DNA of 22,803 nt from CAZGLR01 sp964526635 (GTDB lineage Bacteria > Zixibacteria > MSB-5A5 > GN15 > JAAZOE01), in the NCBI GenBank assembly GCA_964526635.1, contig CAZGLR010000050.1, forward strand, positions 1 through 22,803, given 5' to 3'. This document shows positions 14,170-21,391 of the stretch, piece after piece (the stretch's first letter is position 1; every line of letters begins with the position of its first letter). Under the pieces are notes generated by a model that was given only the letters and a program-made list of their open reading frames with translations, made no database searches and was not told the origin of the DNA. The translations under genes were made by a program, and so were the position numbers.

Positions 14170-15564
14170 TTAATCTTCGATGAGAGTAAAGCGGGAGACC
14201 AGCTCAATATGCATTGTGTGCGGGAACATATCGAAGGGCCTTACGCCCTCGAGCCGATACCCGACCTCGCGTAACTCGGCGGCATCGCGGGCAAAGGTAG
14301 CCGGATTGCAGGAGATATACACGAGTTTCGGCGCCCGGATGGCCATAATCGCTTTAAGCGCTTTGGGATGCATTCCGGCCCGGGGTGGATCGATAATCAA
14401 AACACCGAAATTATGCTTTTGAAACTCGTCACCATCCATAACCTTATGGGCATCGCCATGATAGAACGTACAATTGGTTACGTCGTTCAGCTCCGCGTTG
14501 ACCGCGGCGGCATCGATCGATTCCTTTTCGATATCGATGCCGATAACTTCCCTGACCCGATCAGCGGCACAAATACCGATTGTTCCGGCGCCGCAATAAA
14601 GATCCAGCAGGGTCTCGGAGCCATCCAGGTCAGCAGCCTCAATGGCGGCGCGATACAGGGCTTCGGTCTGTCGGGTATTGGTCTGGAAAAACGCCCCGGG
14701 ATTGATGCGGAAACGGCGCCCAAGGACCAATTCCACAATATAGCCGGGACCGTGGAGAATTTCACGAATCTCTCCCCTGGCGATATTGGTAATGGTCGGA
14801 TTAACCACCCAGACAACCGTGGTGATCTCAGGGACAGCTTCGAGCAGATCAGAGACAAGATCATAGCGCTGCGGGAATTCATGTTCAGCGGTTTGGATGG
14901 TGACCATCGCCTGTCCGGTGTTTTTTGCGTCGCGGACGACAACATAGCGAAGGACACCCTCGTGAGCAATCAGATCATAGGCCGGAAGATTATGACCCAG
15001 GGTCCAGTCGCGCACGAAGCGGACAATACGATTCGAGACCTCGGTCTGCAGGTGGCAGCGCTGTACATTAAACGTACGGTCAAAGCGGCCGCGATGATGC
15101 AATCCGAGCACCAGGGCCTCCGATTCGTTTTCACCCCGGCCGATATCGCAGGAAAATTCCATTTTGTTGCGATAATAAAACTGGTCAGGTGATGGCACAA
15201 TAGCATCGACGGCGATATCATCGAAGCCGCCCAGGTGTTTGAGGCAGGCAATGACCTGGTTTCGTTTGTAGTGAAGCTGGCGCTCATAACCCAGATCCTG
15301 CCAGATACACCCGCCACAGATATCATAATGTTCACAGACCGGCTCGATGCGCTCAGGAGACTTCTCGAGAATTTTCAGGAGCTTGGCTTCGTTGTGCTTT
15401 TTTTTGATTTTGGTCACATTGACCAGGATTTTTTCGCCGGGTAAACCGCCCTTGACAAACGTGACTTTGCCATCGATATACCCTACCGCCTGACCGGTGA
15501 AGGCGAGATCGACAATATCCAGTTCGACCGTGCGCGGTTTTTTATGTCGTTGACGCGTACTCAC
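14170..15564 (-). CDS. rlmD: 23S rRNA (uracil-5-)-methyltransferase, RlmD/TrmA family
   Basis: A 464-residue SAM-dependent methyltransferase forming 5-methyluridine in RNA. Residues about 12-65 are a TRAM domain (LAFTGQAVGYIDGKVTFVKG). Four cysteines expected to hold a 4Fe-4S cluster are Cys77, Cys83, Cys86 (C-x5-C-x2-C) and Cys170. The SAM-binding motif is LLDLYCGAGTIG (319-330), followed by IIDPPRAGMHP (390-400) and the catalytic Cys419 in VYISCNPATFARD. The TRAM domain and cluster favour RlmC/RlmD-like rRNA enzymes over tRNA-specific TrmA; the exact position modified is not certain. The start is GTG, overlapping the stop of the upstream membrane-protein gene as GTGA, with no ribosome site of its own, so translation is probably coupled. 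Placement between a regulator and an Mre11-Rad50 pair is unusual. Confidence 0.93.
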   Translation of the reverse strand: MSTRQRHKKPRTVELDIVDLAFTGQAVGYIDGKVTFVKGGLPGEKILVNVTKIKKKHNEAKLLKILEKSPERIEPVCEHYDICGGCIWQDLGYERQLHYKRNQVIACLKHLGGFDDIAVDAIVPSPDQFYYRNKMEFSCDIGRGENESEALVLGLHHRGRFDRTFNVQRCHLQTEVSNRIVRFVRDWTLGHNLPAYDLIAHEGVLRYVVVRDAKNTGQAMVTIQTAEHEFPQRYDLVSDLLEAVPEITTVVWVVNPTITNIARGEIREILHGPGYIVELVLGRRFRINPGAFFQTNTRQTEALYRAAIEAADLDGSETLLDLYCGAGTIGICAADRVREVIGIDIEKESIDAAAVNAELNDVTNCTFYHGDAHKVMDGDEFQKHNFGVLIIDPPRAGMHPKALKAIMAIRAPKLVYISCNPATFARDAAELREVGYRLEGVRPFDMFPHTMHIELVSRFTLIED

Positions 15565-15779
15565 TGTCGCGAATAGTAGGCAAAAAAGCCGACGCGTACA
15601 AGTGCAAAGACTGGAATCAGGGCAATCATTATCAAAGGATTGACACCACCACCCAGTAACTCGATGACTGCCAAAGCTATCCAGGCAACTCCGAGGACAA
15701 AGAGCGTTCCCCTATTAGCCAAAAGCCAGCACAGGCGCTGACGCTCGTCGAGCTTCATGGCGTCCATTTCATTTTTCAT
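15561..15779 (-). CDS. Small two-TM membrane protein, function unknown
   Basis: A 72-residue protein. The start at 15779 is supported by GGAGGG five bases upstream; a longer reading from 15911 would lie inside the regulator gene. After a charged N-terminus (MKNEMDAMKLDERQRLCWLL) there are two hydrophobic segments, about residues 25-43 and 48-66, ending FFAYYSRQ. It overlaps the upstream XRE regulator by 11 bases and the methyltransferase by four (GTGA). Pairs of a short XRE regulator and a small two-TM protein occur widely; the membrane protein may modulate the regulator, but nothing in the sequence proves it. Confidence 0.8.
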   Translation of the reverse strand: MKNEMDAMKLDERQRLCWLLANRGTLFVLGVAWIALAVIELLGGGVNPLIMIALIPVFALVRVGFFAYYSRQ

Positions 15780-15984
15780 GATTTCCCTCCACGAGTTCAA
15801 AGAGATCTTCCACCGGCATTCCCAGAGCACGAGCGAGCCTGAAGGCAAGGAGAGTTGATGGAATATAACGCCGCCGTTCGAGGGCAATAATAGTCTGGTG
15901 CCGTACGCCAACCTGCTGAGCCAGATCCTCCTGAGTGAAATTAAGACGGGCGCGATGCTGCTTAATATGATTTATTAATTCCAT
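15769..15984 (-). CDS. XRE-family transcriptional regulator
   Basis: A 71-residue DNA-binding protein consisting of essentially one Cro/CI-type helix-turn-helix domain: NFTQEDLAQQVGVRHQTI (residues 15-32) followed by ALERRRYIPSTLLAFRLARA and PVEDLFELVEG. This is the short YozG-like class. The start at 15984 has GAGG five bases upstream; an ATG at 16008 would add eight residues and overlap the operator. A palindrome and a half-site (16004-16036) over the promoter just upstream suggest autoregulation. It is the first gene of the run ending at 8730, so it may control all seven genes. Confidence 0.93.
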   Translation of the reverse strand: MELINHIKQHRARLNFTQEDLAQQVGVRHQTIIALERRRYIPSTLLAFRLARALGMPVEDLFELVEGNHEK

Positions 15985-16003
15985 GACAACCTCATGTATT
16001 GTT

Positions 16004-16036
16004 AACATTACATAATGTTATGTATACTTAACATTA
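16004..16036 (-). promoter_or_regulatory. Palindromic operator with promoter of the XRE-led operon
   Basis: AACATTA-CA-TAATGTT (16004-16019) is a perfect 7-bp inverted repeat, and a third AACATTA half-site lies at 16030-16036, about two helical turns away. On the minus strand a perfect -10 TATAAT (16038-16033) overlaps the third half-site; a -35 match 17 bases upstream is poor. A repressor bound here would block the promoter and lies 20 bases before the XRE start, the arrangement of an autoregulated Cro-like gene. Confidence 0.6.
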
Positions 16037-16055
16037 TATCAAGAAAACAACACAT

Positions 16056-16084
16056 AAAAAGGCCGGGGTATTGCGCCCCCGGCC
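16056..16084 (-). terminator. Rho-independent terminator of the nfeD-slipin operon
   Basis: On the minus strand GGCCGGGG (16084-16077) and CCCCGGCC (16068-16061) form a perfect 8-bp GC stem with an eight-base loop, followed by five T (16060-16056). It starts 20 bases after the slipin stop and separates that operon from the XRE promoter. Confidence 0.88.
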
Positions 16085-16104
16085 CTTTTAATAGGCTTGT
16101 CGGT

Positions 16105-16869
16105 TTAATCGTTTTTGGACTTTAAACTTGTGAAAGCGCTCAAAAACTCAATCGGCAGCGGAAATACCACGGTCGAGTTGTTTTCGGCGGCAACTTCGGT
16201 CAAAGTTTGCAGGTAGCGCAATTGGATCGCGGTTTTTTCGGTGGACAGCATCTGTGCCGCCTGCAGCAGTTTTTCAGAAGCCTGTAATTCACCTTCAGCA
16301 TGGATAACCTTAGCGCGCCGTTCACGCTCAGCTTCGGCCTGGCGGGCGATGGCGCGCTGCATCTCCTGCGGGATATCGACGTTTTTCACTTCGACTTTGG
16401 TGACTTTGATACCCCATGGTTCGGTATCATCATCGATAATTTGCTGCAACTGCTCGTTGAGTTTATCGCGCTCGGAGAGCAGTTCATCGAGATCGGCCTG
16501 CCCGAGCACCGCGCGCAGGGTGGTCTGTGAAATCATCGAGGTGGCATAGAGGAAGTCTTCGACCGCGACAATGGCCTTTTCGGGATCCATGACACGGAAA
16601 TAGATGACAGCGTTGACACGCGCGGTGACATTATCGCGGGTGATGATATCCTGCTCGGGGACATCCATCGTCACGACCCGAAGCGAGACTTTGACCATCT
16701 TATCGATCACCGGGATGAGCAGGATAAGCCCGGGCCCTTTGGCGCCGACGAGCCGCCCCAGACGGAAAATAACACCACGTTCATATTCCTTGAGTACCCG
16801 TATTGCATAGGCCAGAATCAGAAAGACGACTATGGCAACGGTTATCATACCCGAACCAAAAATGTTCAT
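16105..16869 (-). CDS. Slipin, SPFH/band 7 membrane protein
   Basis: A 254-residue stomatin-like protein. Residues about 5-24 are a single N-terminal membrane segment, followed by the SPFH domain: YERGVIFRLGRLVGAKGPGL, IDKMVKVSLRVVTMDVP, ITRDNVTARVNAVIYFRV and the SQTTLRAVLGQADLDELLSE segment. The C-terminal part (about residues 165-230) is an Ala/Glu/Arg-rich coiled coil (AEAERERRAKVIHAEGELQA) used for oligomer formation. Slipins assemble in membrane microdomains and are commonly encoded with NfeD proteases, as here: its ATG shares one base with the NfeD stop (TAATG). The C-terminal VVFPLPIEFLSAF, rich in hydrophobic residues, resembles the region cleaved by NfeD-type proteases in stomatin partners. 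Confidence 0.95.
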   Translation of the reverse strand: MNIFGSGMITVAIVVFLILAYAIRVLKEYERGVIFRLGRLVGAKGPGLILLIPVIDKMVKVSLRVVTMDVPEQDIITRDNVTARVNAVIYFRVMDPEKAIVAVEDFLYATSMISQTTLRAVLGQADLDELLSERDKLNEQLQQIIDDDTEPWGIKVTKVEVKNVDIPQEMQRAIARQAEAERERRAKVIHAEGELQASEKLLQAAQMLSTEKTAIQLRYLQTLTEVAAENNSTVVFPLPIEFLSAFTSLKSKND

Positions 16870-18161
16870 TACTCACCTCCGATTTTTTCAACTCGTACAC
16901 GCATATTTTCCACTCCGGTGACACGGACACGGTCTCCGGTTTTGAGTGGTTGATCGGTCTTGATTCGCCACCATTCGCCGTGGATAAAGGCCATACCATC
17001 GGCTCTGACTTCACCCTCGGCGCCGAGGATACCCTCGCGCCCGGTAGTGACCTTCCGGCGGTGTGCTCTAACCGCAAAACCGGTAATGAGGAAGAAGAAG
17101 GCTGAGACGGCCACGACAGTAGTGACGATAACTGTCAGCGAAATCCGCAGGTACGGTGCCGGCGAATCAATTAGTAACAATGATCCCAGAATCATAGCCA
17201 GTACTCCTCCCACTGCAAGAGCGCCCCCGCTGGTTACTTTTATTTCCAGAATGAACATAATGACAGCCAGGATAATAAGCCCCAGACCAGCGTAATTTAT
17301 GGGCAACTGCTGGAATGCGAAAAAGGCGAGAATCAGACAAACAGCCCCGACTACACCGGGGAAGATAGAGCCGGGATTATACAGCTCGACCAGGAGTCCC
17401 AGCCAGCCGAGATTGAACAGAATGAAAGCAATCGTGGGATTGGTCAGCAATATTAATATCTGGTCGCGCACGCCGATATCGTATTCTGTCACCGGTTTAC
17501 CTGCGACGTCGAGGGTATCAGGGCCGGTGGATAGGATAACTTCAGCGCCATGGATCTGCGCCAGCAAGTCTTCTTCGTTCTCGGCCAGGAAATCGATAAC
17601 ATTTGAATCGAGGGCCACTTCGGCGTCTATTGATTTGCTTTCTCTGACGGCCGAGACAGCCCAGTCGATATTACGGTCGCGCTTTTTGGCAATGGCGGTG
17701 ATATAGGCGACAGCATCGTTCTGCACTTTCTCGGTCATGACCGAGTCCATCTCTCCCCCCATGTTGACGACATGGGCGGCGCCGATATTGGTCCCGGGCG
17801 ACATGGCCGCAAAATGGGCGGCATAGGTGACAAACAGGCCGGCCGAAGCGGCCCGGGCGCCGGATGGCGCCACATATACGACTGTCGGTTGATCGGTATT
17901 AAGCAGAGTCTGGCAAATCGAGCGCATAGACTGGTCAAGCCCGCCGGGAGTGTTAAGCTGGATGATGAGCAGTTCGCGGTCTTCGGAGAGGGCCTGTTCG
18001 ATAGCCTCATCGATGACTTTTACGGCAATTGGTCCGATCGGCATATCGATGGTGACGCGGGCTACGCCATCGGCCTGAATAAGACCCGGGAGAAAAAAGC
18101 CGGTGAAGATGAGCAGCAGTGCAAGGTGTTTGTTCAGCTTGTTGAATTCTGTTTTCCTCAT
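16869..18161 (-). CDS. nfeD: NfeD family membrane-bound serine protease (long form)
   Basis: A 430-residue protein in the full-length, ClpP-fused form. Residues 1-30 are a signal peptide. Residues about 31-225 are the ClpP/crotonase-like protease domain: LLIIQLNTPGGLDQSM, then APSGARAASAGLFVTYAAH with the likely nucleophile Ser106, and Lys145 in MTEKVQND as the general base of a Ser-Lys dyad. Residues about 250-370 contain several membrane helices, and the C-terminal 55 residues form the OB-fold NfeD domain (EGEVRADGMAFIHGEWWRI). Such proteases cleave the C-terminus of partner stomatins; the slipin gene follows with a one-base overlap. AAGGA lies nine bases before the ATG. An intact catalytic pair suggests an active protease. 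Confidence 0.95.
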   Translation of the reverse strand: MRKTEFNKLNKHLALLLIFTGFFLPGLIQADGVARVTIDMPIGPIAVKVIDEAIEQALSEDRELLIIQLNTPGGLDQSMRSICQTLLNTDQPTVVYVAPSGARAASAGLFVTYAAHFAAMSPGTNIGAAHVVNMGGEMDSVMTEKVQNDAVAYITAIAKKRDRNIDWAVSAVRESKSIDAEVALDSNVIDFLAENEEDLLAQIHGAEVILSTGPDTLDVAGKPVTEYDIGVRDQILILLTNPTIAFILFNLGWLGLLVELYNPGSIFPGVVGAVCLILAFFAFQQLPINYAGLGLIILAVIMFILEIKVTSGGALAVGGVLAMILGSLLLIDSPAPYLRISLTVIVTTVVAVSAFFFLITGFAVRAHRRKVTTGREGILGAEGEVRADGMAFIHGEWWRIKTDQPLKTGDRVRVTGVENMRVRVEKIGGE

Positions 18162-18217
18162 ATCGTTGTATCCTTCCCGTACGGCGGCATCTCCCTTGCC
18201 TGCGGCAATGTAATTGT

Positions 18218-18248
18218 ATTATATATCACTGCATATAATACGCGGCAA
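18218..18248 (-). promoter_or_regulatory. Candidate promoter of the nfeD-slipin operon
   Basis: On the minus strand TTGCCG (18248-18243) and TATAAT (18223-18218) are separated by 19 bases, longer than ideal. The -10 match is perfect, and the leader to the nfeD start would be about 50 bases. The 203-base gap 18162-18364 separates divergent genes; I see no other clear element in it and no convincing forward promoter. Confidence 0.35.
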
Positions 18249-18364
18249 CGATGCAGTTTATTCATGATGGCCGCCGGAAACCATAAATACCTTCAGGTGT
18301 TATGGGTAGTAGTAAGTAGTGAATTGACCGAGGCGATGACAACTAAAAAGTGTGAGGTTTGCAA

Positions 18365-18709
18365 ATGATTATGGATATTACCTCAGAAGAGCATCTGAGC
18401 ACAATGCTGGCAGACAGCAAAAAACGCCCGGTCTTTGTGTTCAAGCATTCGACTGCCTGCGGCGTATCGGCGGGGGCATGGACACGTTTCCAGGCCTTTG
18501 CCGGCGATGATGACCGTCCCGGCTATTACCGGGTACTGGTAATTGAGAATCGGGGCCTGTCACAGAAGATTGCGTCGGAAACGGGCGTGCCCCATCAATC
18601 GCCACAGGTTATTTTATTGGTGGATACTAAACCGGCCTGGAACGCGTCGCACCGTGACATCACCGAAGCTTCCCTGGAAAAAGAATTGATTAAGACGGGG
18701 TTTAATTAA
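18365..18709 (+). CDS. Bacilliredoxin-like monothiol protein, YtxJ/BrxC family
   Basis: A 114-residue cytoplasmic protein of thioredoxin fold. The active-site segment FKHSTACGVSAG (residues 27-38) carries one cysteine, Cys32, in a C-x-x-S arrangement, as in YtxJ/BrxC proteins, and the fold-typical cis-proline region is HQSPQVILLVD (77-87), followed by AWNASH and ITEASLEKEL. The family normally has Cys-Pro-Ile-Ser; here it is Cys-Gly-Val-Ser. Family members remove bacillithiol from oxidised protein thiols. GAGG seven bases upstream supports the start at 18365. If the assignment holds, it implies the organism uses bacillithiol or a related low-molecular-weight thiol. It stands alone, 76 bases before the next gene. 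Confidence 0.85.
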   Translation: MIMDITSEEHLSTMLADSKKRPVFVFKHSTACGVSAGAWTRFQAFAGDDDRPGYYRVLVIENRGLSQKIASETGVPHQSPQVILLVDTKPAWNASHRDITEASLEKELIKTGFN

Positions 18710-18785
18710 TATAATAATTCACCATAAGGGCCATAATTCTGTAATGTACGTAAATGAATCTATTCCTTGAGCCGATATTTTTTAT

Positions 18786-19304
18786 GTGACTGTTACTGCT
18801 GCCGAAAAGAAAATAATCGAGGCCGTCCGGGCTCTGGTGAAGTTTGAAGAAGATCTCGGTGCCACCTATGCGGTTTTGGGTGAAGTTTGTCCTGATCTGG
18901 ACGAATTCTGGTCGAATGCCTCATTTACCAAGCAGACAACCGCCAACCTGTATCATACCATTGCCGAAGATATCCCCAATAACGCAGGGACCTATCGGTT
19001 GGTGCAGCCGGTGAACGGATCGTTTATCAGCATGCAGAGCAGTGTCATCTCCCGAAAAAAGCAAATCGAAAAGGAACGGCTCATTCGTTCCGAAAATCTT
19101 CAATATTTTTTCGAGCTCGAAAAATTGAAATACGATGCGATCAGGCGAACCGGCGGAAAATCGGTGTTTCCGATTATCGACGGATCATCAGAGTCGTTCG
19201 ACAAACTGCGGGGAATTCTCTCCCAGATACAGGAACGGCACCTTCGCCTGTTGCGCAGCGCTATCGAGTACTGTAGCAAAAAGAGCCGTCAATGCACGGG
19301 CTGA
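18786..19304 (+). CDS. Unrecognised all-helical protein
   Basis: A 172-residue protein starting at a GTG without a clear ribosome site, so the start is uncertain. It appears all-helical: AAEKKIIEAVRALVKFEEDL (residues 5-24), GATYAVLGEVCPDLDEFW, TANLYHTIAEDI, a central charged helix SRKKQIEKERLIRSENLQYF and a C-terminal helix IQERHLRLLRSAIEYCSKK. The spacing of Glu and His (FEEDLGATY; LYHTIAE; ERHLRLL) recalls ferritin-like or rubrerythrin bundles, but the set of metal-binding residues looks incomplete, so I do not assign it. No signal peptide or membrane segment is seen. A weak terminator overlaps its stop. Confidence 0.6.
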   Translation: MTVTAAEKKIIEAVRALVKFEEDLGATYAVLGEVCPDLDEFWSNASFTKQTTANLYHTIAEDIPNNAGTYRLVQPVNGSFISMQSSVISRKKQIEKERLIRSENLQYFFELEKLKYDAIRRTGGKSVFPIIDGSSESFDKLRGILSQIQERHLRLLRSAIEYCSKKSRQCTG

Positions 19305-19317
19305 TTGCCCGATTTTT
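19297..19317 (+). terminator. Weak terminator-like hairpin
   Basis: CGGGC (19297-19301) and GCCCG (19307-19311) form a 5-bp stem with a TGATT loop, followed by ATTTTT. The stop codon of the preceding gene lies in the loop region. Short stem, so strength is doubtful. Confidence 0.4.
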
Positions 19318-19377
19318 CTTATTGTCCCCCCGGCAATTGATATTAAGACCTCTTTTATGGAGAGTCGATTTCTGCTG

Positions 19378-19405
19378 TTGACATCGAACTCGCTTGGCGT
19401 ATATT
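19378..19405 (+). promoter_or_regulatory. Strong sigma70-type promoter of the DUF4388 gene set
   Basis: A perfect TTGACA (19378-19383) and TATATT (19400-19405, 5 of 6) are spaced by 16 bases. Transcription would begin near 19412, about 28 bases before the start at 19440. This is the best promoter match noticed in the window. Confidence 0.7.
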
Positions 19406-19439
19406 GCTTTTTTACTCTTAGAAAATCGGGCAAATATGT

Positions 19440-20354
19440 ATGGAGCTTGATCTTCAAGGAAATATAGAGCGGTTCACGCTTCCCGAGATTTTCCAGTTGG
19501 TCTCGACCAGCCGCAAAACCGGTACGCTGGGCATTCAGCGCGACGATGATATTGTCATGGTGTATTTCAAGAACGGCGCGGTGGTCTATGGATACGGACC
19601 TCGTAAGACATATCACGTGGGGCGTATGCTAATGGAGCGCAAGCGGATAACATCGGAACAACTGGACCGGGCGATTGCCGAGCAATCCAAACAGAAATCA
19701 TCGGGAAAGCGACTGGGACAGATTTTAATCGAAAACGGCGCTATTGATCGGGCCGATCTGGAAGAGGTTGTTCGCGAGCAGGTGCAGGAACTGATTTATT
19801 CATTGATGGCCTGGGAACGGGGATCGTTTAAGTTTTACGAAAACCAATTTCCGACTGATGAGGAAATTACCGTCAAGATATCTACTGAAAACGTGGTCCT
19901 CGAAGGTTTGCGCCGTCTTGATGAAATGACCCGTCTCAAGGATTACCTGCCGGAGTTTACGACAATTTATCGAATTGTGCCATCGGAAGAGGGTCAGCGG
20001 CGCGATATTTCACTGGAGCCGAATGAGTGGAATGTGCTGGCGCTGGTTGATGGTCATCGTGATATCAATGGCATTATCGAAGCCAGTCCTCTGGAGGCGG
20101 TTGAGACGCTGAAACACCTGGCCTCACTGCAGTTGGCCGGCTTGATCAGCCCGGCCGGGATCGGCAGTGGCCGGGTGGGGCACCTGGAAGAAATGGTTGA
20201 TCGCTTAAGTCATCTGATTGAAGAATATTTGACGCAGAAGGCAGGTCGAAAGACGACCCGTTCGCAGTCGCCGCAAACGGAGGAAGATCGATCGGAAGCC
20301 GTCGAACCGGTCATCCGGGCGGGCTGGAATGATTCTGGAGCCGATCAGGGATGA
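19440..20354 (+). CDS. DUF4388 (PATAN) domain protein
   Basis: A 304-residue cytoplasmic protein. The N-terminus MELDLQGNIERFTLPEIFQL followed by STSRKTGTLGI, VYFKNGAVVYGYG and LGQILIENGAIDRADLEE is the DUF4388/PATAN pattern found in deltaproteobacteria, Gemmatimonadota and relatives, often next to response regulators and chemotaxis-like or gliding systems. Residues about 60-135 resemble GspE/MshE N-terminal helices (RITSEQLDRAIAEQ). Residues about 195-240 look like a winged-helix unit (NEWNVLALVDGHRDINGIIE, then LKHLASLQLAGLISPAG). The tail from about 270 is polar and disordered. No catalytic residues are visible, so an adaptor or signalling role is likely. There is no clear ribosome site, but the start matches the family N-terminus. 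It overlaps the next gene by four bases (ATGA). Confidence 0.85.
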   Translation: MELDLQGNIERFTLPEIFQLVSTSRKTGTLGIQRDDDIVMVYFKNGAVVYGYGPRKTYHVGRMLMERKRITSEQLDRAIAEQSKQKSSGKRLGQILIENGAIDRADLEEVVREQVQELIYSLMAWERGSFKFYENQFPTDEEITVKISTENVVLEGLRRLDEMTRLKDYLPEFTTIYRIVPSEEGQRRDISLEPNEWNVLALVDGHRDINGIIEASPLEAVETLKHLASLQLAGLISPAGIGSGRVGHLEEMVDRLSHLIEEYLTQKAGRKTTRSQSPQTEEDRSEAVEPVIRAGWNDSGADQG

Positions 20355-20974
20355 AGACCAAATCGCTGGAGCAGTTGGAGCAGCGGCTGGAGCGGCTTAT
20401 CGACGGGCTGCTGTCGGCCAAGGGCCGTGAAATCGCGTTTCTAAGCGGGCTTAACCGCCTTGATGATATAATCCTGGCGATGCGGGCGGGTGAAGCCTCT
20501 GCCGTCGAGCTGGCCGGATTTTTCCGTACTCATCGCGACTGGTTGCGTCCGGAAGCGCTCAGCGATCGCCAGCGGGCGCGGGTGACAGCGTTGGTCTCGG
20601 AATTGATCCAGGAATTGCAACGATTTGACGATGCCGATAGTATAAAGCTGGGTCAGGAAGCCATTGAATGGTATCAGGTGCTGGGAAACAAAAAATCGCG
20701 CCTGACGCTCAAATCTTCGAAAGAAGAGTTGTCATTGGCTGATCGATATTGTAATTTGCTGCGCCGGGAGGCCGAAGAAATAAGTATCCAGTTGTCGGAA
20801 CATGATCATTTGTTGACTTGTTTGGATGATATGCTGGACTCGGCGGAGAAACAGGGAAACCGCATGTATCATCATATGGCGGCGTCACTGATATACTACT
20901 TAAAGATGGAAGGCTACAAAGTCGATCCATATGTTAACCGGTTGCGCCGTATACGACTGGAAACAAAGATATAA
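20351..20974 (+). CDS. Coiled-coil protein of unknown function
   Basis: A 207-residue protein without signal peptide or membrane segment. It starts with a leucine-zipper-like coiled coil (SLEQLEQRLERLIDGLLSAK, residues 5-24), continues with helices around a QRARVTALVSELIQELQRFD segment, and ends with a charged helix and KVDPYVNRLRRIRLETKI. I recognise no family. The ATGA overlap with the DUF4388 gene indicates translational coupling and suggests the two proteins work together. GGAG ten bases upstream could serve as ribosome site. Confidence 0.75.
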   Translation: MKTKSLEQLEQRLERLIDGLLSAKGREIAFLSGLNRLDDIILAMRAGEASAVELAGFFRTHRDWLRPEALSDRQRARVTALVSELIQELQRFDDADSIKLGQEAIEWYQVLGNKKSRLTLKSSKEELSLADRYCNLLRREAEEISIQLSEHDHLLTCLDDMLDSAEKQGNRMYHHMAASLIYYLKMEGYKVDPYVNRLRRIRLETKI

Positions 20975-20981
20975 AACCGAT

Positions 20982-21254
20982 ATGTTAACCACTGAGGAAA
21001 AAGCGTACTGCCGGGGATTGGAAGCGCTGCAGCGGCGTGAGTACGCGGTAGCGGTTAAAGAGCTGGAAGCATGTAAATCACAGTTTGCCGGCAGTCAGAA
21101 TTTTTTGATTATCGCTGAAGCGGCGACGCTTCTGGCGCAACTGGAAGAACAAAAACAGAAAATGCGTAATGCATTCCATACATCAGAGGAGATAGAATCT
21201 CATGGCGAAGAAGCAAGCATTCGCGGACAAGGCTTCGAAGAAGAAGCACGTTAG
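20982..21254 (+). CDS. Small helical-repeat (TPR-like) protein, overlaps next gene
   Basis: A 90-residue reading from the ATG at 20982, seven bases after the coiled-coil gene. Residues 5-55 look like a TPR-type pair of helices (AYCRGLEALQRREYAVAVKE then NFLIIAEAATLLAQLEEQKQ). The 3' end overlaps the following zinc-ribbon-like gene by 53 bases in another frame, which is long for bacteria, so either the C-terminal tail (IESHGEEASIRGQGFEEEAR) is poorly constrained or the frame is read only in part. No strong ribosome site. An ATG at 20931 would overlap the previous gene and is rejected. Confidence 0.6.
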   Translation: MLTTEEKAYCRGLEALQRREYAVAVKELEACKSQFAGSQNFLIIAEAATLLAQLEEQKQKMRNAFHTSEEIESHGEEASIRGQGFEEEAR

Positions 21255-21387
21255 CATTTGCCCCGTGTGCAATGGCGAAATCACCTTCATGAAAGTCCTC
21301 AAATCGACCAAGTCGGCAAACGGATGGAAGGTGACCAACAGGCCAGTCGGGGTCTGCAAGTGTAATGAAGCAGAGATTTATGGCTAA
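21202..21387 (+). CDS. Small Cys-rich protein with zinc-ribbon-like motif
   Basis: A 61-residue basic protein: MAKKQAFADKASKKKH, then CPVCNGEITFMKVL, then VGVCKCNEAEIYG. The C-x2-C and C-x-C pairs, 29 residues apart, are suited to bind one zinc ion. GGAG ten bases before the ATG supports the start, and a strong terminator follows the stop by four bases, arguing for a real last gene of a transcript. The lysine-rich N-terminus could contact nucleic acid. I recognise no named family. It overlaps the previous small gene by 53 bases. Confidence 0.75.
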   Translation: MAKKQAFADKASKKKHVSICPVCNGEITFMKVLKSTKSANGWKVTNRPVGVCKCNEAEIYG

Positions 21388-21391
21388 GTCG

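Noticed and set aside
15769..15984. Toxin-antitoxin antitoxin
   Set aside because: The XRE protein is followed by a two-TM protein and housekeeping-like genes; no recognisable toxin is adjacent.
18324..18352. Forward promoter for the bacilliredoxin-like gene starting with TTGACC
   Set aside because: No -10 box at suitable spacing, and it would overlap the ribosome site.
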